DNA of 20,298 nucleotides from GCA-2709075 sp964492555 (lineage in GTDB: Bacteria; Pseudomonadota; Alphaproteobacteria; MPNO01; UBA2964), in the NCBI GenBank assembly GCA_964492555.1, contig CAZBKQ010000047.1, positions 1 through 20,298 on the forward strand, read 5' to 3'. The notes under the pieces were generated by a model that made no database searches, was not told where the DNA came from, and was given only the letters and a program-made list of their open reading frames with translations. A program made the translations under genes and the position numbers. The first letter of the stretch is position 1; every line of letters starts with the position of its first letter. Below are positions 8,069 to 13,818 of this stretch, piece after piece.

Positions 8069-8071
8069 TGC

Positions 8072-8230
8072 CTATTCGTAGGCCCCCATCTCCCGCGCTT
8101 CGATGTGATTTTCACTCACGATCACCTTGCGGCATTCGCTCGGCGTGTAGAATTTGAAGTTGATCACGGCCTTGTCGCGATTGATTCGCAGCTTGATGTG
8201 ATGCGTGTCGTCGCCGATATGGCGGGTCAT
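8072..8230 (-). CDS. Small hypothetical protein overlapping the pstB stop
   Basis: A 52-codon ORF with ATG at 8228-8230 and stop at 8072-8074. Its ATG overlaps the pstB TGA in an ATGA arrangement, typical of translational coupling, and a GAGGA sits about 10 bases upstream. The product is mixed alpha/beta-like with no membrane segment, starting MTRHIGDDTHHIK and including VINFKFYTPSECRKVIV. I do not recognise it. It is not PhoU, which is about 240 residues and is the usual gene after pstB. The frame relation to pstB becomes visible only after the duplicated 55 bases and N run are collapsed. It could be a real coupled micro-protein or a remnant; the tight packing against the next gene favours a coding role. 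Confidence 0.45.
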   Translation of the reverse strand: MTRHIGDDTHHIKLRINRDKAVINFKFYTPSECRKVIVSENHIEAREMGAYE

Positions 8231-9185
8231 ACGCCGCGCTTCCTCGTCCAGTCGTGCGGGTCCATGAAAATCTGTTCGGTTTCGCCGGCCTCGACCATCT
8301 CACCCAGATNNNNNNNNNNNNNNNNNNNNNNNNNNNNNNNNNNNNNNNNNNNNNNNNNNNNNNNNNNNNNNNNNNNNNNNNNNNNNNNNNNNNNNNNNNN
8401 NNNNNNNNNTGCGGGTCCATGAAAATCTGTTCGGTTTCGCCGGCCTCGACCATCTCACCCAGATGAAAGAACGCGGTGCGCTGGGCGATGCGGGCAGCCT
8501 GCTGCATGTTATGCGTGATGATCACGATGGCGTATTCCTCGCGCAGCTCATCAATCAGGTCCTCCACATGGGCCGTGGCGATGGGATCTAGCGCCGAGCA
8601 GGGCTCATCCATCAGAATGACTTCGGGGTCGGTGGCGATGGCACGGGCGATGCACAACCGTTGTTGCTGCCCGCCCGAGAGGTCGGTCCCCGGCATATCC
8701 ATTCGGTCTTTGACCTCATCCCACATGCCGGCGCGTTTGAGGGACGTTTCCACGATTTCATCGCGGTCGTCCCTGGAATCAACCATACCCTGGATGCTGG
8801 GGCCGTAGATCACGTTCTTGTAGATCGATGACGAGAATGGGTTGGGTTTCTGCGCAACCCAGCCGAAGCGGCGCCGCAGGTGGACGGGGTCCGCGCCTTT
8901 CTCATAAATATCGTGGTCGTCGAGGGTGATCAGCCCTTCAATCCGGACACCGGGGATAATGTCATTCGTCCGGTTCAGACAGCGCAGCAATGTCGTTTTG
9001 CCGCAGCCGGACGGGCCGATAAACGCCGTGACCTCATTGTCATAGATATCCAGATTGACATCATAAAGAGCCTGATTATCGCCATACCAGAAATCGACAT
9101 GCTCCACCTTCATCTTCACGTTGGCGCCATCGACATGATGATGCGCCGTAAAGTGGAGCGACTGATCCAGCAATGAGTTGGTCAC
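8227..9185 (-). CDS. pstB: Phosphate ABC transporter ATP-binding protein PstB (interrupted by scaffold gap)
   Basis: An ABC ATPase with Walker A GPSGCGKT (57-64), the PstB-typical QKPNPFSSSIYKNVIYGP (112-129), signature LSGGQQQ (169-175), Walker B VILMDEP (189-195) and H-loop H225. PstB powers phosphate import by PstSCA at the inner membrane. The 100-N gap at 8310-8409 breaks the frame, but the flanks share an identical 55-base segment. Collapsing it gives a continuous ~267-residue protein ending FMDPHDWTRKRGV at TGA 8227-8229. The usual C-terminal tail (RTEDYITGRFG-like) is missing. The start is GTG 9183-9185 with GGGG 5 bases upstream; ATG at residue 25 is an alternative. No pstS, pstC, pstA, phoU or phoB is present, so it is an orphan here. 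Confidence 0.85.
8255..8309. repeat. 55-bp direct repeat, left copy, flanking N gap
   Basis: These 55 bases are identical to 8410-8464, in the same orientation, immediately before the N run. They encode the end of PstB. The exact length and placement point to contig ends sharing a k-mer, not to a biological repeat. Confidence 0.95.
8310..8409. other. Scaffold gap of 100 N within pstB
   Basis: Exactly 100 N, a conventional scaffolder placeholder. Because both flanks carry the same 55 bases, the true distance is probably negative (overlapping contig ends), and deleting 155 bases restores the pstB frame. Confidence 0.95.
8410..8464. repeat. 55-bp direct repeat, right copy, flanking N gap
   Basis: Exact copy of 8255-8309, immediately after the N run. 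See the left copy: most likely an assembly overlap. Confidence 0.95.
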
Positions 9186-9276
9186 GTTTTCCCCGCAAGA
9201 ATCTTTACCGGAATGCAGGATTCCGCGAATGCACCGCGGTTACCTGAACCTAGGTCAAGAAAACTATGAAGGTTTG

Positions 9277-9294
9277 TTGAAATTTATGTGACGC
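9277..9294 (-). promoter_or_regulatory. Degenerate Pho-box-like site upstream of pstB
   Basis: On the minus strand two seven-base units, GCGTCAC and ATTTCAA, lie 11 bp apart start to start, the spacing of PhoB-binding direct repeats (consensus CTGTCAT). Each unit matches only about 4 of 7 positions. A weak -10-like TAGTTT follows about 10 bases downstream, where a PhoB-dependent promoter would have it. It lies about 90 bases before the pstB start, in an otherwise empty 129-bp spacer. This is suggestive only. Confidence 0.25.
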
Positions 9295-9314
9295 CGCAGC
9301 GGGCGCGATCCGGA

Positions 9315-9710
9315 TTATCCCGATCCGATATCGTCGCCATCGACCACAAAATCAAACGCCTTGCCCGCCGGGGTGTATATCTCGAATATCTCAAACGGTA
9401 CGGAATCAGACGCGTTTTGCAGCGAATGTTTCTGTCCCGCGGGGATATAGATCACATCATCCTTGCGGATAATATGTTCGACGCCTTCAACGATCAGCCG
9501 GCCCTCGCCTGACCGGACGATATAGACGTTGTCCGCTTCGGTGTGGGAATGGTAATGCCCGCCCGGCTCGCCGGGCGCCAGGCGGTTCAGATGCACATCC
9601 ACCTTTTCCGCCCCGCATTCCGCGTTAATCAGGCGGACTTGCTCGCCCCTGTCCCTCTTCATCGGGTTGGTGGGGCAGTCATTCAGATGCAGCAGGCGAA
9701 ATTCCGGCAT
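9315..9710 (-). CDS. Small single-domain cupin protein
   Basis: A 131-residue cupin_2 protein. Motif 1 is GGHYHSHTEADNVYIV (50-65) with H52, H54 and E58 or D60; motif 2 has H95 in PAGQKHSLQN. A metal site is therefore likely, with an insertion of two residues between the HxH pair and the following NVY compared with the cupin at 7664. The C-terminal FEIYTPAG mirrors IEIYAPAG in that paralogue. The reaction is unknown. It starts 13 bases after the EutA-like gene on the same strand, so it is probably the last gene of a UbiD-EutA-cupin transcript. The stop at 9315-9317 is followed by no clear terminator before pstB. Confidence 0.8.
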   Translation of the reverse strand: MPEFRLLHLNDCPTNPMKRDRGEQVRLINAECGAEKVDVHLNRLAPGEPGGHYHSHTEADNVYIVRSGEGRLIVEGVEHIIRKDDVIYIPAGQKHSLQNASDSVPFEIFEIYTPAGKAFDFVVDGDDIGSG

Positions 9711-9723
9711 GGCGCGGGCGGCC

Positions 9724-11259
9724 TCAGTCCTGACGGCCCGGCTGGGAGAACAGCAGCGATTTGATGATCAGCGGCACCACATGGGTCGTTTCCATCTGCT
9801 CGCCGATATCGATGAAGTCGAAATCGTTGAGCTGCACGTTATCGACGGAAATCACTTCTCCCTTCACGCCAAGCTCCTTTGTCAGGATATTGCCGAGGGT
9901 GCGGCCCGCATCGCCATCCATGACGACGATCAGGGGGATATCCGTATTGGCGACTGTCTTCGGCAGGCCTTCGCAGATGCCGGAGGCGAGTTCATGAAGA
10001 CGAGCATGCAGAGGATCGCCGCCCCAGCGGAAGGCGACCGCCAGGTTCATCTCGCCGTCGGTCATGTCGAGCCGCACCATTGCGCGGGAAATCGCGTCGG
10101 AAATATCTTTCTTCGTGAATTCTCCGGTGACGTCGCAATCGAGATAGGCGACCGGGACGTTGCGGATCGGCAGCCGTTCCGGATCGGAAATGAAAATCGT
10201 ATTGCCGCTGACCTGAACCGTGAATTGCGACGCGCCGACGACGGTGGCCCGGATACCGGCCCCCGGATCGTAGACTTTCTTGTCGATCCGTTTGTGGCCC
10301 AGCGCGTGGCGGATTTCGTGCGCCAGAGATTTGCCGAGATCACCCCGGTCCTGTTCTTCCCGGCCATAGACGAATTCGGAGACGCCGCCGGAGAAGGTGA
10401 TGGCGTCGATTTCCGGCGTCTTCGGCAGATGATCGGTCAGACGGAGCGCCTCGCAAAGCGTATCTCCGTCGGCCTCGCGGTTAGCATAGGAAACGAGAAC
10501 CTGAACCATGCGGTTGACGATCTTCTTGCGGTCTTCATCGGGCAGCGCTTCGCCCAGTTTCAGCGTGACGCCGACATCCTCGGCGACCTGTTCGGCGGGG
10601 CCTTCGATGCGAACCATCTTGCCGTCATCGTCAAAGGCGATCAGGCGGCCACCGACGGCAAAGGCGCTGGTCGCGCTGAGTTTGCCGTTTTCGCAGAGGG
10701 CGAGCTTCACCGTGCCGCCCCCCACATCGATATTGAGAACGGTAATGTTTTCCTGACGCGACAGCGCCACGGCGCCGGAGCCGTTCGCCGCCATCAGCGA
10801 TTCCAGATGGTGCCCCGCGGAGGCGCAAACGAACTTACCGGATTTATCGGCGAACAGGTCGGCGATGGCGCGGGCGTTCGTGCGTTTGAGCGCTTCGCCG
10901 GTGAGGATGACCGCGCCGGTATCGATGTCTTCCGGCTCCAGCCCGGCTTCCTTATAGGCATTGCCGAAGAATTCGGAGAGTTCTTCGGCATCAATCGTGT
11001 AGTCGGGCCGGTAGGGAGTCAGCAGGATCGGAGAACGCCAGATTACTTCCCGGTTGACGACGACGAACCGGCTGGAGAGCCCTTCCATCAGCCGTTGCAG
11101 ATGAACCTTCGAAAACATCAGGTGCGAGGTCGAGGAACCGACATCGACGCCGACCGTCGTCAATTCCACATTGTCCTGTTCCCAGATTGCTTCGGCGAGT
11201 TCCGCCTGTTCTTCCGGGCTCATATGCAAATGTTCAAAACCGAGATCGTGCACGTCCAT
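9724..11259 (-). CDS. eutA: Ethanolamine ammonia-lyase reactivating factor (EutA) family protein
   Basis: A 511-residue protein with the ASKHA ATPase plan of EutA: phosphate-1 loop TVGVDVGSSTSH (35-46), phosphate-2 loop LNIDVGGGTVKLA (175-187) and a later FSGGVSEFVYG. The length is slightly above E. coli EutA. EutA exchanges damaged adenosylcobalamin on ethanolamine ammonia-lyase (EutBC) in an ATP-dependent way. No eutB, eutC or other cobalamin-enzyme gene is in this window; the neighbours are a UbiD decarboxylase upstream and a cupin downstream. It could serve a lyase encoded elsewhere or have another client. The ATG at 11257-11259 has an AGAGGAA site very close upstream. An 81-base spacer with a hairpin separates it from UbiD. 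Confidence 0.8.
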   Translation of the reverse strand: MDVHDLGFEHLHMSPEEQAELAEAIWEQDNVELTTVGVDVGSSTSHLMFSKVHLQRLMEGLSSRFVVVNREVIWRSPILLTPYRPDYTIDAEELSEFFGNAYKEAGLEPEDIDTGAVILTGEALKRTNARAIADLFADKSGKFVCASAGHHLESLMAANGSGAVALSRQENITVLNIDVGGGTVKLALCENGKLSATSAFAVGGRLIAFDDDGKMVRIEGPAEQVAEDVGVTLKLGEALPDEDRKKIVNRMVQVLVSYANREADGDTLCEALRLTDHLPKTPEIDAITFSGGVSEFVYGREEQDRGDLGKSLAHEIRHALGHKRIDKKVYDPGAGIRATVVGASQFTVQVSGNTIFISDPERLPIRNVPVAYLDCDVTGEFTKKDISDAISRAMVRLDMTDGEMNLAVAFRWGGDPLHARLHELASGICEGLPKTVANTDIPLIVVMDGDAGRTLGNILTKELGVKGEVISVDNVQLNDFDFIDIGEQMETTHVVPLIIKSLLFSQPGRQD

Positions 11260-11286
11260 TTCCTCTTTTTCGCCTCTTCTTATAAA

Positions 11287-11315
11287 GAACGGCGGATTTT
11301 TATAACCCGCCGTTC
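11287..11315 (-). terminator. Hairpin between ubiD-like and eutA-like genes
   Basis: A perfect 9-bp inverted repeat, GAACGGCGG (11287-11295) and CCGCCGTTC (11307-11315), around an 11-base loop. On the minus-strand transcript the stem is followed by TTTATAAG, a short U-tract, so it may be a weak terminator or attenuator after the decarboxylase gene. Just before it, at 11319-11332, lies a 14-bp palindrome GCCGCCATGGCGGC. Read-through into the EutA-like gene remains likely. Confidence 0.4.
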
Positions 11316-11340
11316 AGGGCCGCCATGGCGGCATTAACCG

Positions 11341-12819
11341 TCAGTCCTGCGGAAAGGGCAGGTGGCTGAATTTTTCCCTGATCTCTTTGCGGAGCTCACT
11401 GCTGACATCGACGACCGGCGGGAATACACCCTTTAAGAGCTGATCGTAGGGGATGCAGGCATCAATCAGGATGCGATTGTTGAAATTGCCCGGCAGGTAA
11501 AGCGGGTCGCGCTTGGATGCCCAGGCCTTCAAAATAATGTCCACATCCGTGTCGGGATCGAACCGGGTCGACATGGCCCAAAGCACCTGGTCCAGGTCGC
11601 TGGCATCAATGTCTTCATCGACGACAACTGTCCATTTGCCGGCATAGGCGCCGCCCTGGCAGCTCGACGCGACATGCAGCACGTTCCGCGCATGACCGGG
11701 ATAGCGTTGCTTGATCTGGATGGCTGTAAAGCGCGTTGCGGGACCGCCTTCATGGTTCCAGACGCCGAGAATATCGGGCAGGCCGCAGGCTTCCAGCGAG
11801 CGCCAGATCTCAGCCGATCCGGCGATGCCTTTCAGCAGGCCGGTTTCATCGACCGGTTTGTGCTGCGGCGCGCAGGTGATGATCGGATCGTTGCGATGCA
11901 GAATGGTCTTGATTTCCACATAGGGGCGCGGCACGGAATCGTCCGAATAATACCCCATCCATTCGCCAAATGGCCCTTCTTCCTTGACATTGCCGGGGCG
12001 GGCGACGCCTTCGATGACGATTTCCGCGTCGGCCGGAATCGGGAAGCCGGTATAGGGGCCTTTGATGCATTCGATCGGTTCGCCGCGCAGGCCGCCCGCG
12101 AAATCCAGTTCACAGACGCCTTCCGGCAGCGGGCTGGAGGCCAGCATGTAAAGCAGCGGGTCCTGACCGACCAGAATGGCGAATTTGCACTCTTCGCCGC
12201 GTTCGAAATACTTGTCGCGGTGAATTCGGCCGTGTTTGCCCTCGGTAATCTGGCAGCCGATCGTCTTTGCGTCATAGACCTGGTTGCGATAGGTCCCGAG
12301 ATTGAACGAGCCGTTATCCGGGTCCTGGGTGATGACGCAATTCGCGGTGCCGATATAGCGCGCCTTATCCTGCTCGTGATGGCGTGGTACCGGGAATTTC
12401 AGCACGTCGATATCATCGCCGGTCAACACGTTTTCCAGAACGGGACCGGTCTCCACAACCTTCGGCGGGATCAGCTCCATATTCTGCATGCGGTCGTAAT
12501 AGCGCTGGACAATATCGGCCTTGCGTTCATGTTCCAACGGCAGGCCAAGGGTCAGCGCCACGCGCTTGATAGAGGAAAGCGAGCCGTAAAGAGTCCGGTA
12601 TCCGGGCTCATATCCCGGAACATTGTCGAACAGAATGGCGGGCGCATTACCGCGGCTTTTCTCCGTCAGCATCTGGGTAATGCTGCCCATTTCGGCGTCC
12701 CAGCTGGCGTTGTCGACACGGAGCAGTTCCCCGAGGCCATCGACCTGTTCGATCCAGTCCCTGAGGCCGCGATAGCCGGCCTGATCGTTGGTGAGTGATG
12801 CGCTGCGTGCGTCGTCCAT
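11341..12819 (-). CDS. UbiD family prenyl-FMN-dependent decarboxylase
   Basis: A 492-residue protein of normal UbiD/Fdc length. Residues matching the Fdc1 active site are visible with the same spacing: N173 and R178 (SFNLGTYRNQV), H196 (GKHGRIH), and E281 plus E286 in KEEGPFGEWMGYYS. These bind prenylated FMN and do the acid-base chemistry. UbiD enzymes reversibly decarboxylate aromatic, heteroaromatic or alpha,beta-unsaturated acids; the substrate here is unknown. The cofactor-making UbiX is not in the window. The ATG at 12817-12819 has a strong GGGAGG ribosome site with 5-base spacing. It is divergent from the SDR gene (187 bases between starts) and probably heads the UbiD-EutA-cupin transcript. 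Confidence 0.9.
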   Translation of the reverse strand: MDDARSASLTNDQAGYRGLRDWIEQVDGLGELLRVDNASWDAEMGSITQMLTEKSRGNAPAILFDNVPGYEPGYRTLYGSLSSIKRVALTLGLPLEHERKADIVQRYYDRMQNMELIPPKVVETGPVLENVLTGDDIDVLKFPVPRHHEQDKARYIGTANCVITQDPDNGSFNLGTYRNQVYDAKTIGCQITEGKHGRIHRDKYFERGEECKFAILVGQDPLLYMLASSPLPEGVCELDFAGGLRGEPIECIKGPYTGFPIPADAEIVIEGVARPGNVKEEGPFGEWMGYYSDDSVPRPYVEIKTILHRNDPIITCAPQHKPVDETGLLKGIAGSAEIWRSLEACGLPDILGVWNHEGGPATRFTAIQIKQRYPGHARNVLHVASSCQGGAYAGKWTVVVDEDIDASDLDQVLWAMSTRFDPDTDVDIILKAWASKRDPLYLPGNFNNRILIDACIPYDQLLKGVFPPVVDVSSELRKEIREKFSHLPFPQD

Positions 12820-12950
12820 ATTTTCCTCCCGAAAAACGGCCGGTTCGCCGGATTTCGACCAAAAGCCTCAATTAGTCGTGTTCGAATGGGCCACCCTTAT
12901 ATCATCGGGGTTGGCGCGGGAAAACCCGTCCCACTTTGTCTGCCGGCGGT

Positions 12951-12979
12951 TTGACAGGCGCTGGTTCCGCTGGTTCAAT
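12951..12979 (+). promoter_or_regulatory. Sigma70-type promoter for the SDR gene
   Basis: A perfect TTGACA (12951-12956), a 17-bp spacer and TTCAAT (12974-12979, 4 of 6 matches to TATAAT). Transcription would start near 12986, about 20 bases before the SDR ATG, leaving room for its AGGGAGA ribosome site. Located in the UbiD/SDR divergent region. Confidence 0.55.
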
Positions 12980-13006
12980 TCGCCGCCAATTTCAGGGAGA
13001 AAGAAT

Positions 13007-13750
13007 ATGAGACTTCAAGACAAGGTCGCCATTGTTACAGGGGCGGGCCGCAATATCGGTGAGCAGACGGCTCTGCTTTTCGCCGAGGAAGGCGCCAAGG
13101 TCGCCGTTGTCGATATGGATGAGGAACGCGGCAAGCGCACGGCCGACACGGTCAACCAGGCGCATGACGGCGCTGCCGTTTATATTTCGGCCGATGTTTC
13201 GAACGAACAATCGGTCAAGGATATGATCGCGGCAACGGTCGATGCGTTCGGCCGCCTGGATATCCTGGTCAACAATGTCGCTATTTCGGATAACAAGACA
13301 GTTTTCGAATGTACGCTGGATGATTTCAACAGAATTCTGGCGGTGACGTTGACCAGCCAGTTCCTGACCAGCAAATACGCCGCCGAGCAGATGATTTCCC
13401 AGGGCGATGGCGGAGCGATCGTCAATATCGGCTCGACCTCCGGCTTCCAGGGGCGCGACAGCGCTATTGCCTATGCCGCGGCAAAGGGCGGTGTGGCCAA
13501 TCTGATGCGGGGGCTCGCCGTGCAGCTTGCGCCCAGCAAGATCCGCGTCAATTCGGTGGTACCCAACAAGATCGGATCACCGGTCGGGCAGGAAGAATTC
13601 GACCCGACGCGCCCGGTGCCGAACCTGGCGGGCCGCGCGGGTGAACCGCGTGAGCTGGCGCAGGCGGTGCTGTTCCTGGCGAGCGATGAAGCCAATTTCA
13701 TCTATGGTGAAAATCTGGTCGTCGATGGCGGGTTCAGCGCGATGATGTAA
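13007..13750 (+). CDS. SDR family NAD(P)-dependent oxidoreductase
   Basis: A 247-residue classical short-chain dehydrogenase. It has the cofactor motif TGAGRNIG (11-18), D36 after beta-2 (favouring NAD), NNVA (89-92) in place of NNAG, catalytic S143 and YAAAK (Y156, K160), and the C-terminal VDGG. The tetrad asparagine usually found after the fourth helix appears to be threonine (T114, in LAVTLTS). The start at ATG 13007 is supported by AGGGAGA about 6 bases upstream and by family length; the frame stays open to 12788, but that extension shows no homology. It oxidises or reduces an alcohol/ketone of unknown identity. It is a single-gene transcript between a good promoter and a hairpin terminator, convergent with the Tct permease gene. 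Confidence 0.9.
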   Translation: MRLQDKVAIVTGAGRNIGEQTALLFAEEGAKVAVVDMDEERGKRTADTVNQAHDGAAVYISADVSNEQSVKDMIAATVDAFGRLDILVNNVAISDNKTVFECTLDDFNRILAVTLTSQFLTSKYAAEQMISQGDGGAIVNIGSTSGFQGRDSAIAYAAAKGGVANLMRGLAVQLAPSKIRVNSVVPNKIGSPVGQEEFDPTRPVPNLAGRAGEPRELAQAVLFLASDEANFIYGENLVVDGGFSAMM

Positions 13751-13770
13751 TTCGCGAACCTCCGTGAATG

Positions 13771-13800
13771 AAAAAGGGCGCCTCTCGGCGCCCTTTTTTT
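13771..13800. terminator. Bidirectional intrinsic terminator
   Basis: GGGCGCC (13776-13782), loop TCTC, GGCGCCC (13787-13793), flanked by A5 on the left and T7 on the right, so the A/T tracts extend the stem to about 12 bp. It gives a U-tract in both directions. It sits between the SDR gene (ends 13750, plus) and the Tct permease gene (ends 13819, minus), serving both. Confidence 0.9.
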
Positions 13801-13818
13801 GCTGGCTGGTGTGCCCGG

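Noticed and set aside
8255..8464. 55-bp direct repeats as a transposon target duplication, att site or CRISPR-like unit.
   Set aside because: The copies abut a 100-N placeholder inside one gene and restore its frame when merged, so an assembly overlap is the simpler explanation.
9667..11337. A 556-codon open frame on the plus strand opposite the EutA-like and cupin genes.
   Set aside because: It is the antisense of clear EutA and cupin coding sequence, with no domain of its own. Long antisense frames are common in GC-rich DNA.
11674..12798. A 374-codon plus-strand frame opposite UbiD.
   Set aside because: Antisense shadow of a complete UbiD with an intact active site.
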